NCBI GenBank assembly: GCA_949775045.1
Contig: OX459096.1
Location: 39,231,316 to 39,295,315 of the forward strand
Reading direction: 5' to 3'
Length of the DNA stretch: 64,000 nucleotides
From: Metridium senile
Lineage: Eukaryota > Cnidaria > Anthozoa > Actiniaria > Metridiidae
The notes below the pieces were generated by a model. That model was not told the origin of the DNA and did not search any database. It worked only from the letters and a program-made list of their open reading frames with translations. Positions 1 through 12,243 of this stretch are shown piece after piece. The stretch's first letter is position 1; the number at the start of each line of letters is the position of its first letter. The translations under genes and the position numbers were made by a program.

Positions 1-94
1 TTAATCAAACTGAAAAATAGTGTGATGGCGTCAGTAGCGCGCGCTCTTCAAGTCAAAATTCATTCACAAAATGTTCTAGTTTTTCTAGTTTTAG

Positions 95-295
95 TACTTT
101 GTTGTTACTATTATTTCCTTGTTTGACCAATAAGTTGTTGGATACTAAAACAATTAGACCTCTCGCTCTCAATTTCGGCATCTGAAACACTTCAAAAACG
201 CGTATTTACGCCTGCTATTTTGTTTCTCATTATCCCGAGATTCAGAGGTGGGTATCGCTCATTATTCCGAGATAGCGAACCAATGAAATTGCTCC
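95..295. repeat. Inverted copy of 23815-24003
   Basis: About 190 bp reappears in reverse orientation at 23815-24003, covering the stretch from the 'agtactttgttgttac' region through 'gaaccaatgaaattgctcc'. The two copies differ by scattered substitutions and a short indel near 200-220. Here it leads into a TTC/TTA tract; at 23.8 kb it is followed by a LINE coding scrap. It probably belongs to a dispersed element that I cannot name. Nothing else recognisable lies in 1-300. Confidence 0.8.
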
Positions 296-301
296 TCATT
301 C

Positions 302-1163
<862 letters not shown>

Positions 1164-1442
1164 AGTATTATTATTAATTCTAAACTTTAATTTTAGAAAT
1201 CCAGCTATTTACTGTAATATCAAAAGAAAATCCTTATCCCTAAGAGTTACGACAAGCCTACCCGATAACTTTTACCCCCTATTAAATAGTTATAAAGTTA
1301 ATTACTGTGCACGCAAACAATTTCAAGACTGAGACAAGGTAACGTGACGAAGCGATGCATATGTTCACCACTATGCTGGGTGATACAAAACATCCTCTTA
1401 GTCAATAGTCTAATTCAATACTACTAATAAATGATCATAATT

Positions 1443-2422
1443 ATGTACAATTGTGTATTCATCCCTTACTGTCTAGAGGCGTAGTCGATCGAGTGTTTCT
1501 CTACAGTTCCCATGCAGAGTGTTAATGACGTTTATTATTGCTTTTGTATTTTTTTTTACTGATGATTGCTGTTTTGATATTAATCTATTCTATTTAGTAC
1601 GATTCTTCTTTTCTTCTTTATTTATTTTAATTATTTTAATGTATGTAAGATTTCTCATTAACGTAATACTGTGTAAATGAAGATAACGAAAATTATTTAA
1701 CGCAAAGATGACGAGGATAAAATTATTTATGAAGTTTGAAGACTCTATTTTTCGTTTGACTTGTGAAAAAGAAGTTTATAGTGGATAAAAAACAATTCCT
1801 AGGGTTGGGTTACCTGTGCTTTTTTTCTTAAAATTTAATAATTTATGCCTTCTAATAAAGATAAAATGTTGGAGGATCATGTAGTATTAAGCAGAATAGC
1901 ACAATTCGTAGTTAAATATCACTTTTAATAAAGAAAGCAGTTTAATTTTGAGTCTGATTCATTTTTTTAGCCATTTTATAATAAGAATCGCCACTATAGA
2001 GCCTCGCTTTGATGTTTGGATGGTCATGTGACCAATGGACAATTCCCCTACTTGTGCTTAGAGACATACAGAATAACTTGTGTTAATTTGGTGAGATTTG
2101 GCAGTAAATACTGCAGATATATTGCAGTTTTGTTCACAGCGTCGCTTTCATGCTAAGCAATTTACGTCATTTTACAAAATACCCCCTAAAACTCCTCCGT
2201 GCAGGTTGATTTATTGGCAACATCACTTTTCTTGTTATTTAAGGTCCCCCAGACATGACTAGCCTAGTTGCTTGCTTTCCTCACAAAATTCCCACGGGAG
2301 CACACATGCTCCCTGACTAATATGTACAATTGTCTATTCATCCCTTACTGTCTAGAGGCGTAGTCGATCGAGTGTTTCTTTACAGTTCCCAGAGTGTTAA
2401 TGACGTTGTATATTGCTTTCAT
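1443..2422. repeat. Direct repeats of about 100 bp flanking about 780 bp
   Basis: A segment containing 'tctagaggcgtagtcgatcg' occurs at 1443-1545 and again at 2322-2422. Copies A and B carry it once (about 34500-34600 and 60795-60895). The intervening 1546-2321 is therefore extra in this copy and has no recognisable gene. It could be an insertion with duplicated flanks or a local duplication followed by divergence. Confidence 0.75.
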
Positions 2423-2443
2423 TTTTTTTATTGAGTGTGTCTC

Positions 2444-2480
2444 TTTAGTTGGCTACCTGTAAACACGGTAGCCAACTAAA
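2444..2480. other. Perfect 14-bp-stem hairpin
   Basis: TTTAGTTGGCTACC, then a 9-nt loop, then the exact reverse complement. The core GGCTACCTGT resembles the start of the element at 58597, so it may be a solo end of that family. No T-run typical of a terminator follows. Confidence 0.8.
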
Positions 2481-2662
2481 TCTCAAATACTTTATAAATC
2501 ACAATTCATAACATTATTTTCATTATATAGATTAATTCATATGATACATTCTACCACTCTGGGAGCTGTAGAGTACTCGGGAAATCAATATATATGTATA
2601 TGCACACAATTTCATTTCGTGAGTTCCTTCCTCGTGGGATCACACCTTCCCTCCTGATCATC

Positions 2663-3590
2663 TTACTTTTCAATTTTGTTTCCCTCCTTCGCTCCCACGC
2701 TCCCGCTCACTCCCTCCTTGCTCACTCCCTCGCTCCCTTCCTCGCTCCCTTCCTCGTTCCCTTCCTCGCTCCCTTCCTCGCTCCCTTCCTCGCTCCCTTC
2801 CTCGCTTCCTCCCTCGCTTCCTCCATTGCTCCCTTCCTCGCTTCCTCCCTCGCTTCCTCCCTCGCTTCCTCCATTGCTCCCTTCCTCGCTTCCTCCCTCG
2901 CTTCCTCCCTCGCTTCCTCCATTGCTCCCTTCCTCGCTTCCTCCCTCGCTTCCTCCCTCGCTTCCTCCCTCGCTTCCTCCCTCGCTTCCTCCATTGCTCC
3001 CTTCCTCGCTTCCTCCCTCGCTTCCTCCCTCGCTTCCTCCATTGCTCCCTTGCTCGCTCCCGCCCTTGCTCACTCCCTCCTTGCTCACTCCCTCCTTGCT
3101 CACTCCCTCACTCCCTTCCTTGCTCACTCCTATGCTCCCGCTCACTCACACCTTGCTCACTGCCACGCTCCCGCTCACTCCCACCTTGCACACTCCGTCC
3201 TTGCTCACTCCCTTTCTCCCTTCCTCGCTCCCTTCCTCGTTCCCTTCCTCGCTCCAGCCCTTGCTCCCGCCCTTGCTCACTCCCACGCTCCCGCTCACTC
3301 CCTCCTTGCTCACTCCGTCCTTGCTCACTCCCTTTCTCCCTTCCTCGCTCCCTTCCTCGTTCCCTTCCTCACTCCCGCCCTTGCTCCCACTCCCGCCCTT
3401 GCTCCCGCTCACTCCCTCCTTGCTCACTCCCTCGCTCCCTTCCTCGCTCCCTTCCTCGTTCCCGTCCTTGCTCCCGCCCTTACTCCCGCCCTTGCTCCCG
3501 CCCTTGCTCACTCCCACGCTGCTGCTCACTCCCTCATTGCATACTCCCTCATTGCTCACTCCCTCGCTCCCTTGCTGGACACTTTGATTC
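2663..3590. repeat. CT-rich minisatellite at the 3' end of the membrane pseudogene
   Basis: Built from 12-bp units such as CTCGCTTCCTCC with 15-bp variants such as TCCTTGCTCACTCCC. A higher-order period is marked by CATTGCTCCC at 2824, 2872, 2920, 2992 and 3040, giving spacings of 48, 48, 72 and 48, all multiples of 12. Because the units are multiples of three, frames stay open on both strands. In frame with the minus-strand pseudogene it encodes Gly/Ser/Glu-rich repeats. Short versions sit at the same place behind the genes at 34603 and 60951. Confidence 0.95.
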
Positions 3591-4390
3591 ATTGATTCAT
3601 TCATTTCAATTTGAGGTAAAGAACCATCAAGAATATCAGTATTTTCTCGAAACATTCTAGTGAAGAAAAAGTCTCCAAGTTGATGATTGAGAGAAACCAA
3701 GACCATAAAAAGCAAGAGCATGGAAACAGATAAGAAATCGTGGCAGTCATCGGCACTTCCTTCAATGTGCATAGTTTTAAGGTCTTTCGGAGTGCATGTT
3801 GGAATTGATATTAATTTGTATGAAACCACAGCAAATCCCAATGCATATAGCATATAAAATTCAATGGTATAAGCTACTAAAATTACAATCTTCAATATAT
3901 TGTTCGGTTCATTTTTCTTGAGAAATCTTGGAAGGAAGTTTAAAGTGAGCATAAGAGCAACAGATGTGATATGTTCCAGCATATATGAAACATAGAGTGT
4001 GACGTCCGCCTCAAAACCAGTATCCCTATGGTTATCCCATCATAGATAAGTACCAATATAAGAGTGACACAAAGTTCGTAGAAGTACTTTTTACGAAGGA
4101 GAGATTTAATAGTACTGCGGCATTCAGGCAATCTTCTAATTTCGTAGACAATCAGAAACAATGATGTACAGCTAATAGTTATTTTCCAGATAATCGCCAT
4201 AATTTCGGGCAAGGGGTAGAGAGAAAAATTCTTGCATAGATTGCTCTTTCTGAATTCTCTGAAGAAACAGTCGCATAACCATATTGAGTACAGAATAAGA
4301 CCCACAACACGGATTGCAATACTAATAAACATATATAAGTCCCCATATTAAAGATCTCTTCGCAGTTTGCACATTTACCGGTGGAACCAT
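3146..4390 (-). pseudogene. Six-pass membrane protein, broken paralogue (copy C)
   Basis: A diverged member of the family found intact at 34603-35475, 45656-46564 and 60951-61775. The conserved start context (MVP after 'KKHT') lies at 4388-4390. A small insertion near 4330-4337 shifts the frame soon after the start. The frame at 3940-4332 then carries membrane segments 1-3 (for example CDCFFREFRKS and ISCTSLFLIVYE). A second shift near 3985-4010 moves the reading to the frame with MLEHITSVALMLTLNFLP, segments 5-6 and the acidic 'RENTDILDGSLPQIE' end. The tail then enters Gly/Ser/Lys/Glu repeats up to a stop at 3146-3148. Past that stop the same frame stays open through the minisatellite to 2663. 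Two frameshifts make it a pseudogene unless they are sequencing errors or hidden introns. Function of the family unknown. Confidence 0.85.
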
Positions 4391-5190
4391 TGTGTGTTTC
4401 TTGTCTGGCCTCTGTCTTCCTGTCAAAAATTGAAAGTGTATCAAATATTTTAGTATATATAGCTTAGTTTTCTTTAATTTCGTTATTTAATTTTTGCTTT
4501 ATTCCTTCTTTGCGGCTTTCTTTAAATTTATGTTGTTATTAATAGTTCATTAATCTAATCTAATTTAAAAAAAGTGAAAATATTACAATTGATGACAATG
4601 GAAACGTTATCTACCTCCCAGATAAAAAGTACATCCCCTATTCGCACGTTCGCTCGTCGCTCAAAATATGTTACTGAGAGAGTTTATCGAGCCTGCTGAC
4701 CAGCGTTATCCATCGGAAGTCATATGTATATGGTATATGTAAATAAAGTTTGTCTTTCACTTTCGAAGAACGCTTGTTTAATTACAGGTAGCCCAAGCTA
4801 TACATTTGTATGTTTTTTAGCAATACAACGAAATATATACAATGCAATAAAAATAAACATCTCTACCTCCATAGCAGTGACGTTTACCTAGTACGGATTT
4901 GAGCGGATAGAGAACAATAGGATTAGGGCTAGCTGCGTACCCTGGTATCTTATATACCTTCGGGGGCAGTTAAAGAAGTTACCGATTAGTAACCGAGTGA
5001 CATGCGATCGCTTTTAATACTAGATAGACCAATATCACGAGATTGAAATAGGAGCTAGACATATAAAGACGAAGGTCAAGGGAATAACAACGCAAGCAAA
5101 TAAGCGACCGTTGGTAACTATAAATAGACGGAGATTACAAGCGAATACAAACGCGAATGATACTCTGCTGCCCATGATCAGTGTAAACTT
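4391..5190. other. Shared upstream flank of the membrane-gene unit; no gene seen
   Basis: From 4391 to about 4760 the sequence follows the flanks upstream of the genes at 35475 and 61775 (for example 'gctttattccttctttgcgg' and the 'gttactgagagagtttatcg' block). On the minus strand 'TTTTTGACAG' lies just before the conserved 'GAAGACAGAGGCC' and looks like a splice acceptor. From 4760 to 5190 I see no coding signal; near 4782 'ACAGGTAGCCCAAGC' matches a motif seen at several element ends. Confidence 0.6.
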
Positions 5191-5194
5191 TTGA

Positions 5195-5275
5195 GCCCCA
5201 AGGTTTTGGCGAGCGTACCGTCGTATATGCATTACATCATCTTTCAAACAAGCACTCTACCAATTGAGTTTCCTG
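5195..5275 (-). other. Possible tRNA-derived (SINE head) fragment
   Basis: On the minus strand 'CTCAATTGGTAGAGTGC' is close to a tRNA A box and D arm. A weaker B-box-like 'GGGGCTCAAAAG' follows about 65 nt later. The anticodon and T arms do not fold convincingly, so this is not called a tRNA gene. A SINE head or an old tRNA pseudogene is possible. Confidence 0.3.
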
Positions 5276-5724
5276 TGTAATGACGTAAGCAAGACCACCC
5301 CTCCCCCAGTTTGGGCTCCCTGTGTAAATACGTCACGACCTACCCCACCCCACTTGGAACTTACCCCCACCATAGTAGTCACGTTCTAACCTCTATAAGT
5401 AATCTCAAAATTTATACCCCAAATAATCAGTCTAACTTCCCATGTGGGACACTTCATTATATCATCGCACATAAAAGTTATCACCAACAACGAATGCATA
5501 CTTGTTATTAATAACGTAAAAAATGGTGTATCTTTTCTAATTTTAAGTTTTTAAGCGAAATTATTTATATGCGAGAGGAATCTAACAACTCAAAAAAAGA
5601 CAAAGACACGTAAAAACAACAAAAACAAACATACTGCATTGTAAATATTTTTTTATGAATTTGTTTACGTTGAATTTTAAAACGTGCACCCAGACACGGC
5701 TTAAAAACGGCTGACTCGTTGGGG

Positions 5725-5933
5725 TAAAATATTTCGTATAGCATTTCAGTTGCAAATAAATGTAGAAACAAAGAAATGTTCTATTAGAAAATCTAAAAAT
5801 CTTTTCACTAAATTACAAATAAAGAGAGAGAAAAAAACAGAAACTAGATGGAAAAGGTTAGCCATATAAGGAAATGAAAGAAAAACAAGCAAAAAAGAAG
5901 AATAGGAACATAGATCTGAGAAAGAAGAAGAAG

Positions 5934-5964
<31 letters not shown>

Positions 5965-6540
5965 CTAAGTTACTCTTTAAAAATATAGAAACATTCACGC
6001 CTCGCATATAATGCTGTTTGTAATTAATTAATTATGCATGTACGTCGGTGAAACTTTGAGAAAGTCTGAAGCAAACAATGTATTCATTTTGCGTGCCCGT
6101 TTTTCCATGAATTGAAGCTAATCAATTGTGAATCGATTACTCATAGCTAGTGTTATTATTAGTAGCTATTTAAAACTTTCTATTTAATTTGCTTAAAATA
6201 TTTCGTATAGCATTTCAGTTGCAAATAAATGTAGAAACAAAGAAATTTTCTATTAGAAAATCTAAAAAACTTTTCACTAAATTACAAATAAAGAGAGAAA
6301 AAAAAAAACAGAAACTAGATAGAAAACGTTAGCCATATAAGGAAATGAAAGAAAAACAAGGAAAAAAGAAGAATAGGAACATAGATCTGAGAAAGAAGAA
6401 GAAGAAGAAGAAGAAGAAGAAAAAGAAAAAGAAAAAGAAGAAAAAGAAAAAGAAGAAGAAGAAGAAGAAGAAGAAGAAGAAAAGGAAAAAGAAGAAGAAG
6501 AAAAAGAAGACAGACAGACAGACAGACAGAAAGACAGACA
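5725..6540. repeat. Local direct duplication with GAA tracts
   Basis: The block from 'tatttcgtatagcatttcag' through a GAA tract occurs at 5725-5962 and again at 6199-6507, with the second GAA tract longer and followed by (GACA)n at about 6509-6540. A third diverged copy is at about 42197-42400. Between the two copies, 5963-6190 matches 41643-41740 plus 42088-42180, where two elements are inserted. No gene. Confidence 0.85.
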
Positions 6541-6544
6541 TTTA

Positions 6545-8865
6545 TCATTGTGAAAAATCAGTTTTAATTATTTAATAAAATTAATAATATCTGCAGTCAG
6601 TAGTGTTAAAAGAATTAAATTGAAGAATTAAGACATCGTTAATCATCGATAAAAGCATGAAAAAAAAAAAACACATTAAATTGATAAATAAACTATTCCC
6701 TCGTTTAATTTACCAGTGAATTACCGATAGTTACTGATAGTGGCCAAACAACTCTTCAACTCTTTTACTCCGCCGGCTAAAGCTCGAAACGTCAGTAAAG
6801 TTAAGGTATCATGGAACACAATCACCCTCCAAACGATTTAAATTTCAAAAACCTTTCTCTGGTGTTCATATTATTAAAGACTATAGTTTAGGAAATAATT
6901 TTAGTGAAAAGTATTTTTCTGTAGTAGATATTTTGGAAAAAACGAAATAGGTGACGCTTAGTTGACATGAATCCATCAGCAACTGCATATGATAATATCA
7001 TGTCACACAACAACCTTGTCTCATTAAAAAAAATTCTAAAAAGCGAAGAATTTGATTTACACTAGAAGAGTATCATAGTTTTTCAGTTCATTGCAAGAAA
7101 CCTTTGTATTGCTTCAGATTAATTGATATATTTAATATACAAATAAGGTAATACCTAATAGAGGAGCTTCCAGTTTAATTTTTGTGGCTACTGCATTCTG
7201 GGAATGGGTAGCCACTATATATGTCATCGAGTCGTGTAATGTAATGTAAACTAGGTATAACTTCCATGTAGGTTAAATTTTCTTACATATCATTATGTAT
7301 GTTTAGTATACATATATGGTACACGGTGTACATGAAGTTTATATCCGTAACTATACCACAGGAAGCCCACTTCGCACCGGGTAGTGGTACGTTGATCAAT
7401 GATCAAGTCAATTGACTCACTTCCCTCCCGGTAGGTTTTAACTTTGTAATCGTTTCCAGCGGATTTTAAAATGGCGTTTTGTGCAGTCGTTTGGGCGAAC
7501 GTAGAGAGAGTTTACGGCTCAATACCGTTAGCTGGTTCGAAGAAATTAGCATGGATTAATTGCTGAACAACACCCCTTTATGGCTCTGCGAAGTAATTTG
7601 CTAATCGCAATTGTTTTTTGTGGAAAAAAGCGTCTGAAGTGGCCGGTATTTGAAGTGCTGGTTCGAAGAAATTAGCATGGATTGTTTGCTAAAGAACCCC
7701 TTCGTGGCTCTGCGAAGTAATGTTTAAAGTCCGACAATGAGGACTGGACGGGATTTCAAGTCCGCGCAATTAGTTCCAGTCCGAGGCGTAATTCCAATAG
7801 GAATTAGTAAGTTAGTGGTTAGAAGTTCGAGTCTCGGTACTGGTTACCATGAAAATATTTCAGATGTCTTTTAATCCTTTAAAAAGTAAAGTTAAATAAG
7901 GAACTATGTTTTTCTGGGCTAATATTTCTAAGTGTCACTATATAAAGCGTTACCAAAGTATATTAAATCATTTCCAAGTACGGAGGACTTTGAAATGATT
8001 TCAAAGTACTTTGGAGCGGACTTTGAAATGATTTCAAAGTACTTTGGAGCGGACTTTCCGGGGTTTCAAAGTTCATCATGTGATCTAATTCGAGACACCT
8101 GGTTGGTTGATTACCTCATGAATTATTAATAAGTTTGCGTGAGAAGTAATTTTCTCATTGCAATTCTTTTTCGTGGAAACAAAACCGTCTGAAGTGGCCG
8201 GTATTTGAAGTGATTTCGGCTCTAGAGTGTCCAAACTTGTCATAGTGACAAACATCCATGGTATATCAATAAAACGTTTTGAATAATAATATGTCAAATT
8301 GTGGTACAAATATACGATAATCCGATTTTCCATCTTTAATAGAAGATTGCGTGACACAATGATTGACATGTCATGCTCACCAACAGACACTATACCATCC
8401 AGGGATGCCATCTCACAATGTCTGCATGGTATATCAATAAAACATCATGAACTAGACCCTGATAGCAGGGTGGACTCGTGCCCAGCTGAAAAACGTCTCC
8501 AGTGATGATTGTAAATTTGCTGCGGACTAAGCTTTTTATAGAAGTCAGATTATTCTATTTATTGTTGAACCATAAATTTTAAGGCTGTGAAAACAGTATT
8601 TCATCAGTGTAGTGGGATACAGTGGCGGATCCAGGAGCTGTCCTTAAGTCCACTGGACACTCCCCTACGTCGTACCTACTCTTATTTACTCCTTTGTGGT
8701 TTATAATAACAGTATATAATATATTATATATTCTCACAGGCCAATTGTTCTTGGTTAGACAATGGAAATAGATCCAGAGGGACAAAGTGCTGAGGCAATA
8801 TTCTATTTTTCTATTTGTTAAATGAATCTAGTGCTATATAATGAAGTACTTGGATTCTTAGCTGC
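6545..8865. other. Gene-free stretch with short repeats
   Basis: 6545-6850 is a diverged copy of the 29010-29345 region lacking the MITE found there. A repeated block of about 60 bp (from 'ctggttcgaagaaattagca' to 'tggctctgcgaagtaat') occurs at about 7532-7595 and 7660-7721. At 7984-8056 a 37-bp unit with the palindrome TTTGAAATGATTTCAAA is present twice. Around 7790-7850 there is a weak tRNA-like B box without a foldable tRNA. I see no convincing gene. Confidence 0.6.
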
Positions 8866-11565
8866 ATAATAATAATAATAATAATAAATTTTATTTCTAT
8901 AGCGTCTATATCACTACTTGTTCTAGGCGCTTTACAAAGCTAAGATATATATATATTATAAAATACAAATTATCAATAATTTACAATGCTAATAATATAT
9001 AATGAAATGAAATAGTCTAAATAATTATAAAAGAAGGCAAATATACTTATGAAAGCTAAAAATTTAGATAATTTATAAACATGAATATATGATAAAAAAT
9101 ATAAACTTAAAAATATGATTTCTTAAATAAATATGTTTTCAAGTTCTTCTTAAATGAAATTAAAGATACAGTATTTTTTAAGGATTGTGGTAGTTGGTTC
9201 CATAGAGTTGGTCCTGCTACAGAGAACCGTCGGTCCCCATATGTTTTCAGTTTCGATCTCGGGACCTGTAGTAACTTATTTGTACACGAACGCAAAGAAT
9301 AAGAACTGTTCCGAAAGTTTAACATATTGCATATATAACTTGGCGAAAGTCCATTAATAGCCTTATATACTAGTAATAAAATTTTATAAATAATACGGTA
9401 TTCAACAGGTAACCAGTGTAAGTCAAGTAAGCTAGATGTTATGTGATCATATTTCTTAGTGAATGTTACAATACGTGCTGCTCTGTTCTGAACTAGCTGT
9501 AAACGGTTTAACAGAACTTTAGGCAGTCCGTAAAGGATAGCGTTACAATAATCCAAGTTAGTAGTAACAAAGGCGTGGATAATAGCTTCAGTGGATTCAC
9601 GGTCAAGGTACGTTCTGATCTTACTAATGTTGTTTAGATGGAAATGACAAGTCTTGCAGATTTTTCTTACATGATCTTCCATGGTAACGCCTGGATCAAA
9701 TATAACTCCGAGATTGCGGACTGAAAATGACGGTGGAATTGTCTCGCCGCCAACCTGGACAAAGTCCAAAGTGGGACTAGGACGATACCGTGAGCTTAGG
9801 AGTAGGAGTTCGGTTTTTTCTTCGTTCAGTTTGAGTCCATTGTGAATCATCCAATAGTTAATTTCTTTGACACATGCTTCAATGGTAGACTTTGCAGACG
9901 TGAGAAGATCATCGCATCCCAGATCAAATGACACATAAAGCTGAGTGTCGTCAGCATAAAGGTGGTATGTAAGCTTGTGTCTTTTAATGATTTCAGCTAC
10001 TGGTGACGTGTATAAAACATACAAAATGGGCCCAAGAACAGATCCCTGTGGTACACCACATGTAAGTTGACGCAGGGACGATTTTGAACCTTCAATTTGA
10101 ACAAATTGAGTACGTGATGAAAGGTAGGATAAAAACCATTTCCTCACAGACCCAGTGAGACCATAACGTTGAGACAGTCGATTTAAAAGTATTTCATGGG
10201 ACACGGTGTCAAACGCAGCAGACAAGTCCAACATCAGTAGAATAACCTTGACCATAGCAGTTTCGGTGGAATGAAGCGCTTTGTATGCAGACTGAAGGGG
10301 CTCATGTAGACTATGCTTCGTCAAATAGTTGTTCAACTGGAGAGCAACACACTTCTCGATGATTTTAGACACTACTTTTAAGTTAGAGATTGGTCTGAAG
10401 TTATTAAACTGCGTAAAATCTGCGTCAGGTTTCTTGAGTAAAGGTGACAACACTGCGGATTTCAAACCCGCAGGAATATAGCCTTCTCGCAGAGACATGT
10501 TAACGATGTTAGTAATAGTTGGTAACAACACGTCGATACACGGTTTAACAATGGAAGATGGCAACGGATCCAAAACACAGGACTTAGAAAAAGATGATGT
10601 AGTCAGTTCCTTAACATCCTCTTGTGTCATCTCAGTAAAAGTAGAAAGTACAGTCGAACACACAACAGGTGTATCATTAGAAACACAGTCATCAGAATCA
10701 ATAACAGTATCCTTTTTAGCTAGGAGATCATTGTGTAGCATGTTAATCTTGATGGTGAAAAAATTAGCAAATTCATCAGCTAGAACGCGGTTGTTGTCAG
10801 ATGGTGGATACTGGTTGATAGTTGGCTTTTGAAGTAGTTTTTGAACCGTTTTAAACAACACTTTTTGATTGCCAGCATTTTCCTTAATAATAGATGAGTA
10901 ATACTCCAACTTCAGAGACTTGATCAAGTTGTTCACGACGCTACATTGGTAGACGTAAAGCTCGCGGTCGCTGGCAAGCCGCGACGTACGCCATTTACGC
11001 TCAAGTTGTCTACGTTTCCGTTTCTCCATGGTGACTTCATCGGTATACCAGGGCGCAGATGGTCGAACTGTCACAACTCGTTCCTTCATAGGTGCATGTT
11101 TGTCTAGTAGAGATCGCAAGACTTCATCATAATCATTAACAACTTCATCGAGATCATCATGAGGTTTGAGGAGGACGGAACTTACAATATCCTTTTTAAA
11201 AGAACTCATATCAATATTACGTAGTTTTCGAGAAGTGACAACCTTCTTTTCATATCCGGGCTTTTTCAAGTGAAGTGTAGAATGAACAGCCAGGTGATCA
11301 GAGATGACAGGATCGGTTATTTTAACATCGCTTACAAAATGATCCATTGCATTAGATATAACCAAATCAAGGGTATGGCCACTAGCATGCGTTTTCCCAC
11401 TGACATGTTGCACGAGATTGAAAGAGTCCAATAAGTTAATAAATCTACTTGCAGTAGTGTCACTAGGGTCGTTGATATGAATATTAAAGTCACCAACGAT
11501 CAGCAAGTGTTTATGTTGTTCAGCAGTAATGCATTCCAAGAGCCAGGATGTTAAAAAAGAACCAC
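8866..11565 (-). mobile_element. CR1/L2-like non-LTR retrotransposon, 5'-truncated
   Basis: A minus-strand LINE. Its 3' end is typical of the CR1/L2 group: a short GC-containing stem region (AAAGCGCC ... GACGCTATAGAAAT) followed by TTA repeats, read on the minus strand towards 8866. The coding region is at 9107-11539. The 5' end is lost within the endonuclease domain near 11565. No clear target-site duplication is visible. Its tail shows how TTA tracts can be seeded in this genome. Confidence 0.9.
9107..11539 (-). pseudogene. LINE ORF2: endonuclease (partial) and reverse transcriptase
   Basis: An open frame of 810 codons from a CR1/L2-like retrotransposon. The protein would nick target DNA and copy its own RNA at the nick. 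Residues 16-20 (GDFNI) and 80-84 (SDHLA) are the C-terminal motifs of the AP-like (EEP) endonuclease; its N-terminal half is missing. Reverse transcriptase motifs follow in order: FRPISN at 381, LDLSAAFDTV at 437 with a catalytic Asp, GVPQGSVLGP at 495 and YADD at 528-531. The typical C-terminal region with 'LDYCNAILYGLP' and 'LHWLPVEYRI' is complete to the stop. Between residues 432 and 433 (AMVKV/ILLML) about 15 residues usual in the family are missing, an in-frame deletion just before motif A. It is open but truncated, so it is not autonomous. The start used is simply the first Met of the surviving frame. Confidence 0.93.
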
Positions 11566-12240
11566 TTTAGCCTAAAAAATTAGACTGGTTCTTATATGAA
11601 AGGTTTCAAGATTTATTTGGTCATTTGAAAAAAATTAAGATGAGTCTGAATATGACGAAATTTAAAATCAATGCAAGAAAAATGTTTTACAAATGTATTA
11701 TCAGTTAGTTCTCAATGTTCATCATTCAGATGCTTTTACATAATTACAATTTATATAGCATAAAAAAAACACTAAATAAGGGAAATTGTTTTTACTTTGT
11801 AAACAAGAACCAGTTAAGAACCACCTTAGCCTGATTTCTCACTAAATACCAATTATATAAGAACCACGTTAGCCTAACCTTAAAAAAATAGTGGTTCTTC
11901 TATGTGGGTTTTTACTGTATTGTGTCTTTCTTATCACTCAGGATATTTGAGAACTGGAAAGAGAATGTAGTACATTTTTTTTTTTTTGGGGAGCTTTGTT
12001 CTTTTATGTCACAAAATGTTTTAATAAGACAGTTGCTATCAGTAATGTTGTAAGTTGTTTTATTTTGTTGAACAATACAGTTTATAGTAAACCAGAGAAA
12101 CAAAGCATGAAACCGGCTGTTTTGATCAGTTAATATTTTCTATAATGCACTTCTTGAGAGATGTTTTATTTGAAGAACTACTTGATGCTCTGTAAACCAT
12201 GGATGACTTATGTGCATTCTAGGTCAATAATGGTAACATA
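11566..12240. other. Gene-free; three copies of a short motif
   Basis: AAGAACCAC followed by TTAGCCT after one base occurs near 11558, 11817 and 11860, with inverted 'gtggttctt' nearby at about 11892. It may be a small decayed MITE. No gene seen. Confidence 0.4.
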
Positions 12241-12243
12241 TTT

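Noticed and set aside
2594..3595. A 333-codon plus-strand frame (LAPFLAPFLASS repeats)
   Set aside because: It is the complement of a 12-bp minisatellite; open frames follow from the unit length.
6315..6575. Poly-Lys or poly-Phe/Leu protein
   Set aside because: GAA microsatellite.
7790..7855. tRNA gene suggested by GTTCGAGTC and a nearby ACCA
   Set aside because: The T stem does not pair and there is no A box or anticodon arm at the proper distance.
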